From: Dactylis glomerata
Lineage: Eukaryota; Streptophyta; Magnoliopsida; Poales; Poaceae
Length of the DNA: 64,000 nucleotides
Assembly: GCA_007115705.1 (NCBI GenBank)
Contig: QXEO01000464.1
Location: 6,878,852-6,942,851 of the forward strand
Direction of reading: 5' to 3'
The notes under the pieces were generated by a model. That model did no database searches, had not been told where the DNA came from, and saw nothing but the letters and a program-made list of their open reading frames with translations. Of this stretch, positions 12,068-22,109 are shown one piece after another. The translations under genes were made by a program, and so were the position numbers. Within the stretch, counting starts at the first letter, position 1. Each line of letters starts with the position of its first letter.

Positions 12068-12228
12068 AAAAGAAGACTTCTGCAAGGGGGGTTCCGCACG
12101 CACATCCTTTACTTTGTTTTAAGTTTTGCTTTACTTTATTTTTGCTTACATCGTTTATTCAAAAACACAAAAAAAAATAGTTTCCTTATAGTTGTTATTT
12201 TTACTTGTCTGCTTTTAGTTTTGTTAGA

Positions 12229-12498
12229 ATGGCTACTCCTGAAAACACCAAGTTGTGTGATTTTACTAGCACTAATAATAGTGATTTTATCTGCACTCCT
12301 ATTGCGCCACCTGCTCCTGCTGCAATTTTTTATGAGATTAAGCCTTCTTTGTTGAAGCTTGTTATGAAAGAGCAATTTTCTGGTGCTAGTACTAATGATG
12401 GCTGCAATATATCTGAAGTTATTTTGTTCTTGCAAAAGCTTGCTTTGAGTCCCAATGCTAGTTCTATAAATGTTGCTTTTACTAGGCATATTACCAAT
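12229..12498 (+). pseudogene. B gag-protease ORF, 5' part
   Basis: The frame starts at ATG 12229 (MATPENTKLCDFTSTNN), 90 codons before F interrupts it after ..RHITN. Compared with the 705-residue protein of G, it jumps in frame from SGAST to GCNISE, so about 441 codons covering the gag core are missing. The frame resumes exactly in phase at 31525, giving an ancestral product of about 263 residues. An upstream ATG at 12205 is in frame, but the MATPEN start matches G. Confidence 0.75.
12494..12498. repeat. Target-site duplication of F (CCAAT), left copy
   Basis: CCAAT precedes F here and follows it at 31520-31524. Both flanks are consecutive codons of the B gag-protease frame. Confidence 0.92.
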
Positions 12499-12833
12499 TG
12501 ACGAGAGGTTAACTCGACAAATATCCTAGATGAAGGACTTAGGATTGGGGAGATAGGGCGTCGGATGAACTTGAAGGTAAACTCAGTCAAACAAGGTGGC
12601 TATGAAAGTAAACGTGGGTGTGGAACCTGGCTTGCTTTCAATCTGGCCTACACCGTCCCCTCCTAGCCCCTATATATAGGTGGCCAGGTCTCGAGGATCG
12701 GGTAGGGTCCGATACAGATTACAATATCGACATATGGTAAGAACTCATATTTCGACTAGTATTACAATTGGGCCTAGCTTATCGGGCCTCAGGGGTACTC
12801 AACTAACGGGCTCTGTTATCTATACCCTTGTCA
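12499..12833 (-). repeat. F 3' LTR (335 bp)
   Basis: On the minus strand it reads TGACAAGGGTATAG.. to ..TCA. It aligns without indels to 31185-31519, with about 13 substitutions counted by hand. A CTATATATAGG segment near 12670 could serve as the TATA box. Confidence 0.9.
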
Positions 12834-12845
12834 GTAGCCCCCGAG
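12834..12845 (-). promoter_or_regulatory. F polypurine tract
   Basis: The minus strand reads CTCGGGGGCTAC immediately before the 3' LTR. The same 12-mer recurs at 15136-15147. Near-copies lie at 15271-15282 and 16399-16410, on either side of the antisense gene. Confidence 0.75.
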
Positions 12846-12878
12846 ATTCTACCAGAATTGCAGTTTCGGATTGAATCT

Positions 12879-14513
12879 TGATGCCTGGTAAATGACCAGC
12901 CCGTTGGGAACCCCAAGACGAAGGTGTGATGAATATAGCAGCAAGATTTTCCCTCAGTTAAGAAACCAAGCTTTGTCGATCAGGAGAGGAGCAAACAAAC
13001 GACTGAAGGTGATGCTTGCTAGCTTGCGACAGCTCAGGACAATTTATAAGGCGCCTCGTCCAAGCTTTGCTTTGCTAGCTGCAACGCGGAACCTGCACAC
13101 AACACAATCAAATACTTTGTTCCCAACTTACGATGAGGTTGTCAATCTCACCGGTTTGCTTGAAACAAAGGGTATGAGCGTATTGAGTGGAAAGTGATAA
13201 TAGTATGCGAGTAAAGTAAACAGTGCAAGTAAAGTAAACAGGTGATAGCAATATAAAGGAAATAGGACCGGGATCCACAGTTCACTAGCGGTGTCTCTCC
13301 ATAAGATAAAATAATACAAGCTGGGTAAACGAATTACAGTTGGGCAATTGATAGAATAAAGATAACGTGCATATGATGAGAGGATCACTATGAGATTTAC
13401 TATGGGCATTACAACAAAATACATAGACTGCCATCCAACTGCATCTTTGACTAATAATCCACTCACGGGGATATCATCCGAACACCCCATGAGTATTAAG
13501 TTGCGAACAACAGATAATTGCATTAAGCAAAGTGTGTAATGTAAACAAAGCATATACCCTCGAGCATATGAATGTTGTTTTCCCTCTAGTAGCAACAGCA
13601 CATCTACAACCTTAGAGGCTTCTGTCACTCCCCCAAATTAAATAGAGGCATGAACCCACTATCGAGCATAAATACCCCCTCTTAGAGTCACTAGCAACTA
13701 CTCGGCCAAGATAGCTACTAACAACGGAGAGCATGCAAGATCATAAATAACATAGAGATAACAAAAGATAAATTTTAGTACTTCAACTCAAGCAAAACAC
13801 CAATATTCATCGAATCCCAACAAACCAAACATGTAGAATTACATAACGGTGATCTCAATCATGTAGGGCAGCTCATGAGATCTAAACATGAAGCACATGG
13901 TGGAGAAGACAACCATCTAGCTACTGCTATGGACCCATAGTCTAAGGTAGACTACTCACTCATCACTCTGGAGGCAAGCATGGCGATGAAGAAGACCTCT
14001 AGTGGCGATTCCCCTCTCCGACAGGGTGCCGGGAAGAGCTTCTGGACCCTCCCGATCTTTGGGTCGACAGCGGCGGCGGATCACGATGTGTTCCGAAAAA
14101 CTGATCGGGTCCTTAGGTTTTCTTGTCGGGGGGTCTTTATAGGCGAAGGGGCATCGTCAGAAGTGGATCGAGGTGGTCTCACACATAGGGGGCGTGGCCC
14201 AGCCCCTGGTCGCGCCGCCCTGGTGTGAGGGCACCTCGTGGCCCCACTCTGTCTCCTCTTCGGTTCTCTGGAAGCTTCGGTAAAATTCTGGGAGACTGGC
14301 TTTGGTTTCGTCCAATTCCGAGAATATTTCTTGTGTAACTTTTCTGAAACACAAAAACATCAGAAAACAGGGAACTGGCACTGTGGCAACTTGTTAGTAG
14401 GTTAGTTCCGGAAAATGCATAAAAGTGCCACGAAGTGTAACGAAACACTAAGCAAATGGTGTAAAAAACAAGCATGGAGCATCAAAAATTATGGATACGT
14501 TGGAGACGTATCA
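12879..14513 (-). repeat. Solo LTR I (Athila-like, 1635 bp)
   Basis: A single LTR of the A/B/C/D/G type lies in minus orientation. It is flanked by the 5-bp duplication AATCT at 12874-12878 and 14514-14518. No internal sequence is attached, so it is a solo LTR left by recombination between the two LTRs of a former full element. It sits in the 3' untranslated part of F. Frames inside (12892-13197, 13128-13628, 13980-14228) are LTR shadows. Confidence 0.92.
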
Positions 14514-14518
14514 AATCT

Positions 14519-15472
14519 CTAATTTTTGAATCTTTGACTTGATCAATTCTTTGACTTATTCATCTCTTCAGATCTTCGACTTGGTCTTTGCGACTTATTT
14601 TTGTTATAATACCTCACAAGGGGTTTTGATGAGCAAGCCTGACAACTCTGACGGATCAAGAGGCCAGTTAACTGTCGGAATAGAAACTTGTCACCTACTT
14701 CAAATTCAATCCCCTTGGATTTGAATTTGGGAAACCGGTCAAATCCAATCTTTTACCGCATTTAGGACTTACAAAGAATGAATCCTAGTGGTTCTCAAGG
14801 TACCCAGTGCGTCCACCAGGATTTTCTTTGCATCATAGACACGGATACATACTAGCAGAGCGCATCCATGTGCGTATACCGGGCCACACAGGACGGATCC
14901 CGGGGTCTTATCTTCGTGATAAACCACGGCATTCAAGTTTTAGTCGCGATGACGCAACTTGAGAATCATATGTCGCAGCCTTGTTTGACTATTTCAGAAT
15001 ATAAAATATTCAAGTTATTTAATTTGATAAAAAAGGTCGCTCCTGATGGGAGTAACAGAACTTTCTGATCACTTATTTTGCTTCAGTACTCATGAATAAT
15101 TATCATTGGGTGCGCGCCCAGCGCTCTCGATGGGAGTAGCCCCCGAGGCTATAGCCGAAATTTTCGGGTATAGGCTCAAGGAAATTGTTGAGTATATTTT
15201 TTATACTTCTTCGTGTATCAATTGTCGACTTCTTTCACTTACACAATGTATTCCTTTTCTTCGAATCTCATAAGCCCCCGAGTCATAAACGGGGTAAACT
15301 TATGCTTCTTTATTTTCCTCTCTTCCTTCATATTCTTTTTTCTCTTCCTCTTCTCCTTTTTTTATGCCTTCTTGTCCTCTATACGTTGACCTGCCTGTTA
15401 TCGTCTGCTCTGGGCAGCATATAAGAGCCTGTGATTATATTTTGGCCCTTGCAGAGGCCCATTATACGTGCT
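14519..15472 (-). other. F 3' non-coding region, upstream of the antisense gene
   Basis: No gene is supported here. The stretch lies between the solo LTR and the promoter of the antisense B3 gene. It holds two copies of the polypurine-tract 12-mer in GTAGCCCCCGAG form (15136-15147 exact, 15271-15282 near) and a pyrimidine-rich run at about 15295-15375. It is the probable upstream regulatory region of the 15591 gene and at the same time the 3' untranslated region of F. Confidence 0.5.
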
Positions 15473-15480
15473 TATAAATA
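15473..15480 (+). promoter_or_regulatory. TATA box and telo-box of the antisense B3 gene
   Basis: TATAAATA at 15473-15480 is followed by AAACCCTAA (a telo-box) at 15503-15511 and by the ATG at 15591. The spacing suits a transcript starting near 15505 with a leader of about 85 nt. Telo-boxes are common in plant promoters near the start site. Function is inferred. Confidence 0.55.
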
Positions 15481-15590
15481 AAGCACGTCTGGCGATAGGT
15501 AAAAACCCTAATCCAATATTTAGCTTTTCCGCCGCTCCATCTTTCTCCTCTCAAACTCATCTAGGGTTTCTTTCCCCAACTCCTACCTCC

Positions 15591-16154
15591 ATGGCTGATG
15601 CAAGTGGGTCCCGCTTGAATGTTGGCACCCCGGTGGAGAAGCGGGGCCACAGCCGCCCTCGCGGCAGTAAGAACAAGGCTTCTATTGATGCTTTGGCGGC
15701 TTCGTCATCCGCTCTGGTGAAGCGGCGCCCCGGTCGTCCGGCTGGGAGCAAAAATAAACCCAAGGTGCCCTTAGCTGCACCTAGTCCAAGTACTCCGTCT
15801 GCTAGCGCGTCTCCTCCTCCGCCCGGACTCTTCTCGTTCTTCTGCATCGCCGGCCCGCAATGCCGTGAGATTCAACACCTGCCATCGAAATTCACGAATT
15901 TCATGGATGGGCGGGAACTGCGCGAAGCAGTTCTCCGCAAACACTCTGGTGGAGGAACTCCCTATGAAGTGGAGGGGTGGTACGACGGCGCCGGCGAACA
16001 GTTCTTCAAGGGCGGCTGGTCGCGATTTGCGGAGGACCATGACCTCCATCAGGGGTTCTTCATGACCTTTGATTATCATGTTGGCACATCAAAGTTCGAC
16101 GTGAGAATCTACGACTGCACTCAGTGCCAGAAGGAGTTTGAAGCCGAAGCGTAG
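15591..16154 (+). CDS. Antisense AT-hook + B3-domain protein inside Tat element F
   Basis: The gene encodes a putative nuclear DNA-binding protein of 187 residues. The start at ATG 15591 (CCATGGCTG context) is preferred because the in-frame ATG at 15468 precedes the TATA box. Residues about 20-30 contain SRPRGSKNK and residues about 46-57 RRPGRPAGSKNK, both AT-hook cores of the GRPRGSKNK kind. A Pro/Ser/Ala-rich linker (about 60-80) follows. Residues about 85-187 fit a B3 domain of the REM/VRN1 type: LPSKFTNF, EVEGWY, FKGGWSRFAEDHDL, FFMTFDY, FDVRIYD, and a final CQKEFE. The frame has no stop or frameshift, in contrast to the decayed pol on the other strand. The gene is convergent with integrase. 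Extra and antisense ORFs are known in Tat-lineage elements. The role here is unknown; binding to DNA, perhaps of the element itself, is inference. Confidence 0.8.
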   Translation: MADASGSRLNVGTPVEKRGHSRPRGSKNKASIDALAASSSALVKRRPGRPAGSKNKPKVPLAAPSPSTPSASASPPPPGLFSFFCIAGPQCREIQHLPSKFTNFMDGRELREAVLRKHSGGGTPYEVEGWYDGAGEQFFKGGWSRFAEDHDLHQGFFMTFDYHVGTSKFDVRIYDCTQCQKEFEAEA

Positions 16155-16490
16155 TTTTACTAGATTTCTTTGCTATGTGACCCAGCTATTGTGCTTATTT
16201 GTAATGAACAATCGTGTCTGAATTATGTGTTTTACCATGGGAACAAATCATTGTTCTGAGGTATGTTTTTAATATTTTATCGGGTTCCTTTTGGACTGTT
16301 CATTGTGCTGTCAAAAATATTGGGTTGTGATCAACTGAAGAGTATATCGTAGATAATTGCAAGAACTTGTTAATATTATTTCGTACGACTCGAGGGTCCT
16401 AGCCCCCGAGTGTAAAGTAAGATATTTACACATGAAGTCGATTTGACCCAATGAACCCGACTTATGGCCTCATGTTCTGGATCCAGAGGG
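16155..16490. other. Convergent spacer between B3 gene and F integrase
   Basis: No gene. It holds the probable 3' end of the plus-strand B3 transcript (AATGAA at 16203-16208 could act as a polyadenylation element). It also holds a near-copy of the F polypurine tract at 16399-16410 (CTAGCCCCCGAG on the plus strand). Confidence 0.5.
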
Positions 16491-17559
16491 TCATAACTCG
16501 AAAAACTTCTTAGTCTCCTTATTTCGCCTATGCGTAGAATCATCGTAGTTGCTCTGCATTCCACGGGTTACTCTCGTGTTGCCTCGTTTTCTTGTCTTGT
16601 AGCCGATAAGCTCCTCATGTATCACTTCTGTCACGATGTAAGGTCCCACCCATGGGGACTCGAGTTTTCCATGGCTATCTTGCTTGAGTCGTAGAACTAG
16701 ATCTCCTACCATGAAAGATCGTGGACGAACTCGACTGCTGTGGTAATTTTGTAAGTTTTGCTGATACTGAGTAGCTTTGGTGAGCGCTATGTCTCTTGCC
16801 TCATCGAGTGCATCGACATCATCCTGCAGCGCTTCTGTGGAGGTTGCTTCATCGTATGTTTTGATCCTTGGAGCTTCATGAGTTATTTCTGCTGGAAGCA
16901 CAGCTTCTGCACCATGGACCAGGAAAAAGGGTGTTTCTTGAGTAGCTACGCTGGGTGTAGTTCGTAGACTCCAGAGTATGGAGGGTAACTCATCTACCCA
17001 AGCGTGCTTGGCCTTTTCAAGGGGTGCTAAAAGCCGCTTCTTTATCCCGTTGCATATCAAGCCATTGGCTTTTTCGACTTGTCTGTTTATCTTCGGATGT
17101 GCTACAGATGCAAACTTCAGTTTGATTCCCAATCCTTCGCAATAGTCCTTGAACTCCTTTGACGTGAAGTTCATACCATTGTCTGTGATTATGCTGTGTG
17201 GTACTCCAAAATGAAAAAACTATGGATTTGATGAAATTTATTGCGGCTTTAGAATCTTGGGTTGTTACTGGGGGCTGCTTCTATCCACTTGGTGAATTTG
17301 TCGACTACCACCAGCATATAAACGTGCCCTCCTGGCCAAGACTTGTGCAATTTTCCTACCATGTTGAGACCCCACTGCGCAAAGGGCCATGATAATGGTA
17401 TTGGTTGTAATTCTGCTGCGAGCGCATATGGCCGAGATGCGAACCTTGGGCATGCTTCACACTTTTGAACTATATCTTTTGCGTCTTTGATGGCTGTTAA
17501 CCAATAGAATCCTGCTCGAAAGGCCTTGGCTGCGATAGCTCTGCTACTCGCGTGATGTC
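16491..17559 (-). pseudogene. F integrase (main part), split by G and frameshifted
   Basis: On the minus strand the integrase runs from a zinc region (CEAC at the end of the HHCC finger) through the core: Asp in VVDKFTKWIE, Asp in the TDN segment near 17185, and Glu in RQVEKAN. A C-terminal region with GDLVLRLK and WVGPYIV follows, ending at 16491. Two single-base insertions shift the frame near 17200-17245, one in a run of T. The N-terminal part of the zinc finger (HAGVCGH) lies at 26047-26075, separated by G. It would normally insert the cDNA into the genome; it cannot do so in this state. Confidence 0.82.
17555..17559. repeat. Target-site duplication of G (ATGTC), left copy
   Basis: ATGTC precedes G here and follows it at 26047-26051. 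It falls within the HHCC zinc-finger codons of the F integrase. Confidence 0.92.
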
Positions 17560-19183
17560 TGCTACTTGGTGATGACGCCAGAAAAGAGCTGTGGCGTGTA
17601 GTTGACGTGGAGCAGTAAGTCCTTGTGCGTGGTGAATGACCAGCCCGTTGGGAACCCCAAGAGGAAGGTATGATGAGTGTAGCGGCAAGTTTTCCCTCAG
17701 TTAAGAAACCAAGGTTTATCGAACAGGAGAGGAGAGACAATGACGACTGAAGGTGTTGTGGAACCTGCACACACACAAACAAATACTTTGTTCCCAACTT
17801 GCGATGAGGTTGTCAATCTCACCGGTTTGCTTGAAACAAAGGTTATGAGCGTATCGAGTGGAAAACAGTAGAGTATGCTAGTAAAGTAAACAGTATGAGA
17901 AAAGTAAACAGGTGATTGCAATATGATGTAAATAGGACCGGGGTCCACAGTTCACTAGTGGTGTCTCTCCATAGATAAAATAACACATGCTGGGTAAACA
18001 AATTACAGTTGGGCAATTGATAGAATAAAGATAACGTGATATGTCAAGAAGATCACTATGAGATTTACTCTGGGCATTACAACAAAATACATAGACCGCC
18101 ATCCAACTGCATCTATGACTAATAATCCACTCCCGGGGATATCAATCCGAACACCCTAGAAGTCTTAAGTTGCGAACAATAGATAATTGCATTAAGCAAA
18201 GTGTGTAATGTAAACAAAGCATATGCCCTTGAGCATATGAATGTTGTTTTCTCCCTAGTAGCAACAGCACATCTACCACCTTAGAGGTTTCTGTCACTCC
18301 CCCAAGTGAAATAGAGACATGAACCCACTATCGAGCATAAATACCCCCTCTTGGAGTCACTAGCAACTACTTGGCCAAGATAGCTACTAACAACGGAGAG
18401 CATGCAAGATCATAAACAACATAGAGATAACAAAAGATAATATTCAGTACAGCAACTTAATCATAAACACCAATATTCATCGGATCCCAACAAACCAAAC
18501 ATGTAGAATTACATAACGGTGATCTCAATCATGTATGGCAGCTCATGAGATCTAAACATGAAGCACATAGTGGAGAAGACAACCATCTAGCTACTGCTAT
18601 GGACCCATAGTCCAAGGTAGACTACTCACTCATCGCTCTGGAGGCAAGCATGGCGATGAAGGAGACCTCCGGTGGCGATTCCCCTCTTCGGCAGGGTGCC
18701 GGGAAGAGCTTCTGGACCCTCCCGATCTTCGGGTCGACGGCGGCGGCGGATCGCGATGTGTTCTGGAAAACTGATCGGGCACTTAGGTTTTTCTCGTCGG
18801 GGGGTATTTATAGGCGAAGGGGCATCGTCAGAAGAGGGGCCAGGTGGCCTCACAAGGCGGTGGCGCGGGCCAGGGGCTGGCCGCGCCACCCCTGTGTGTG
18901 GGCCCCTGGTCCCTCACCTCCTACTCTCCTTCGGTTCTCTGGAAGCTTCCGGGTAAAATAAGACTTCAGGAACTTGTTTCGTCCAATTCCGAGAATATTT
19001 CCTGTGTATCACTTCTGAAACACAAAAATAGCAGAAAACAGGAAACTGGCACTGTGGCACTTCGTTAATAGGTTAGTTCCGGAAAATGCATAAAAATGCC
19101 ACTAAGTGTAACGAAACAATAGGCAAATGGTGTAAAAACAAGCATGGAGCATCAAAAATTATAGATACGTTTGAGATGTATCA
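17560..19183 (-). repeat. G 3' LTR (1624 bp)
   Basis: The plus strand reads TGCTACTTGG to ..GATGTATCA; the minus strand begins TGATACATCTC. It has the same length as the partner LTR at 24423-26046. Frames inside (18626-18961) are shadows. Confidence 0.92.
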
Positions 19184-19199
19184 AGCATCCCCAAGCTTA
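19184..19199 (-). promoter_or_regulatory. G polypurine tract
   Basis: The minus strand reads TTAAGCTTGGGGATGCT next to the 3' LTR. It shares the AAGCTTGGGGATGC core with A, B, C, D and E. Confidence 0.8.
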
Positions 19200-22109
19200 A
19201 CTCCTGCTCGTCCTCGAGTAGGTAAGTGATAACAAAAGAATAATTTTTGAGGTGACATGCACCTACACAATCTTGATCATATATGTAAGCATTGGTGAGC
19301 TGGGATCATAGAACTTAAAACATGGGCATGAAGATATAATCATGACAATAAGAACTTAGCAACCATGTTGTAAACATGCAAATGAACACAAACAAAAGAT
19401 CATGATAATGAAACAATGAAAGTCAAACGTGTGTTCAAATCATAAGGAAAACATGCAAAAGGTTTTCAGCTTGTCCTTCAAAGAGAGCAAAACATAAATG
19501 CATAGGACACCTCAAAGTTTAAGAGGGCGACTAGATACAAATAATTTAAGAACAAGTGAAACCAACAATATGAATCAATCAATGAACTTTGGGACAATGC
19601 ATATCACACTAAGAATGACAACTATGCTCTCTTAACGGTGCATAAAGAAAGAAGGTGGTGACTCAACATAAAAGTAAAAGAAAGGCCCTTCGCAGAGGGA
19701 AGCAGTGATTGCAAGTTTTATAACCTTCAAAAATTATGGTACTTACCGGCTTTGAGCTCTCATTGCCCCCATCATAAGCATCTTGAATGGTTAAAGTTAA
19801 TGCGAGAACAATTATGATGCATATGCTTGACAAATCATAAGTTGAAAACCTCGTGCCCCGTGAATACGAGTACCCAAACCTCATGCTACTTTACTTAGAG
19901 TCCCAAGCAAGGCTCTTGTCATTGTAAGTATATGCATATCATTGAAAACCGCCAATGGGGTACCTCCGTGCCCGATGACATGGAACAAGCCCACACCAAA
20001 ATGACAGGACAAGCAGACAATGAACACCTCGACATCTCTTTTATTTGCTATATTGTTTAGCTTTTTATTGTGAGATGCGTCGTCGAATGTTCACCATGGG
20101 TATGCTGCAAATTTCCACCATGAATTATGCATGGCTTAGATTGGCAGCCCGGCGTTTCCCTAACACATATACAAACTCCATGATCCCCACAAGATTCCCA
20201 ATTCATTTCACACCGCGGGCATCCATAAACAAAAGATCATGATATCAACTCAAATAAGAAGTGCAATGTTGAAAGCTTGCCCCATGACAGCATGGCTGGG
20301 CTAGAATCCAACTTACAACTTGCAAGCATAACAACTCAACATAAGAGACCACAATGTCAAATTTTTAAGAACAGGAAAAAGTAAAGTGTGCCTTCCGGTT
20401 CATGAGAGCTTTACTAACCGAATTTCGCATAACACTGGTAAGAGTTTAATTTGAAGAGAAAATAAAAGCAAGTCAAATTTACTTGGAATAGAAAATTGCT
20501 AGTAGGTATGTATGGTGGACACTTTGGAAAACTTTGGCTTTTAGGAGTTGGATGCACGAGTAGAGCTCATACTCAGTACAAGGCGAGGGCTAGCAAAAGA
20601 CTGGGAGCGACCAACTAAGAGAGCAATAATGGCCATAATCATGCAAAGCGACAAAGCGACATTAAAAGAAGCATACGATGGCATCAAAAGTCAAAAACTA
20701 AATGATCATGAAGGCTATTGGCGACTTTGTAAGAGTCTAACATGTGTGAGCATGCGCCAAGTCAACCCAAATAAAGCATCAAGGAGAAAACCAAAATAAT
20801 GCTTCCATACAATAAAAACAACGCATGATTTTTTTCAAAGGCTCATTAAGCAATCTCAGTTATTTGAGACAAGTCATGCTACAGAAAAACAACTAAACAT
20901 ACTATCAAAAAGACATCAAGCATAACATGAAAAAGCCTAAGCCGCAGTCTACACAAGCTCCTTCTTGTACCACTATTTTGCACAAAGCTTTTTCTCTTTT
21001 CCAACACCATTTGAAATTTTTATAAACACCTCTTTTGATGAAAACCAATAAATATCAGAGGCAAAAATGCACCTTGATGAAAAGATATGACAAGATCTGA
21101 ACGCAAATCAAGGCGAAAACGAAAACCAAAAGCAGTAGCAGAAAAAAGTAGAACGCTCGATTTTAAATAAGAGTGAAAACTAAGCGTTCTTTGCAAATGA
21201 AAACGAGTACATCTCCTCCAAAGAAAATTTGTTGGGACCAACCATTTATTGCAGAAAACAAACAAAATAAACAAACTAACAAAACTAAAACAACTGACGC
21301 TCCAAGAAAAACACATAGTGCATGAAGCAATAAAAATATAGTGTTTTGAAAGGTGACCTGATTTTTGCCGATGAAGAAGGGGTGCCTCGGGGGCATCCCC
21401 AAGCTTTGACGCTTGTACTTCTTGGATATTTCTTGGGGTGATGCATGGGCATCCCCAAGCTTGAGCTTTTTTCCATTCTTCAACTCATCTCATCATTCTC
21501 CAATCCCTACACTTGAAAACTTCCTTCATACAAAACTAAACACAATTCTATTAGCAACATTAGTGCAAGCATAAAATATAATCAACCCTCTATTTGCTTC
21601 AGGTTTCAACTCAAAACCACCACATATATAGCAAATACTACTGTAGCAACCTCCCCAAAAGTTCCGTGATCAAAAGAAAGCGATAAAGTGGCAAACACAA
21701 AAATTGGCAGAAATCTGTCAAAACTGAACAGCTGACAAAGGTCGAATTTTTGAGGGATTTTCTGTTGCTCAAATCAAAAAGTGTTAAACTAAGAAAAGTT
21801 TGGATATAACCTGGGTCATATGCACAAGAAATCTCAGGTCCAAAAGATAAACAGGGAATTTTCACGAATTTTTACGGTGCAGCACCGAAAACAGTTTCAG
21901 GACAGCAACATCCCCAAATCTTTACCTCACTCAAATTAGAGGCTTCTCTTGGCACAAAAACGAAATAAACAAGATAAGGAGCAGTCATTACAGTAGTAAT
22001 GACTTCCAAGACTCAAATAAAAGAAAAAGTACTGAAAGAAAAAACATTGGGTTATCTCCCAAGAGTGCTTTTCTTTAACGCCTTTGAGCTAGGCGCAGAA
22101 AATTGCGAA
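19200..22109 (-). other. G 3' internal non-coding region
   Basis: About 2.9 kb lies between the gag-protease stop and the polypurine tract, homologous to the same region of A, B, C, D and E. Frames such as 21483-21163 look coding in one copy but are shifted in others. PPT-like repeats near 21385-21460 correspond to those of A at 306-372. I see no gene. Confidence 0.7.

Noticed and set aside
15557..16079. Two minus-strand frames opposite the B3 gene
   Set aside because: They are antisense shadows of a GC-rich coding region; no domain is visible and the plus frame has clear AT-hook and B3 motifs.
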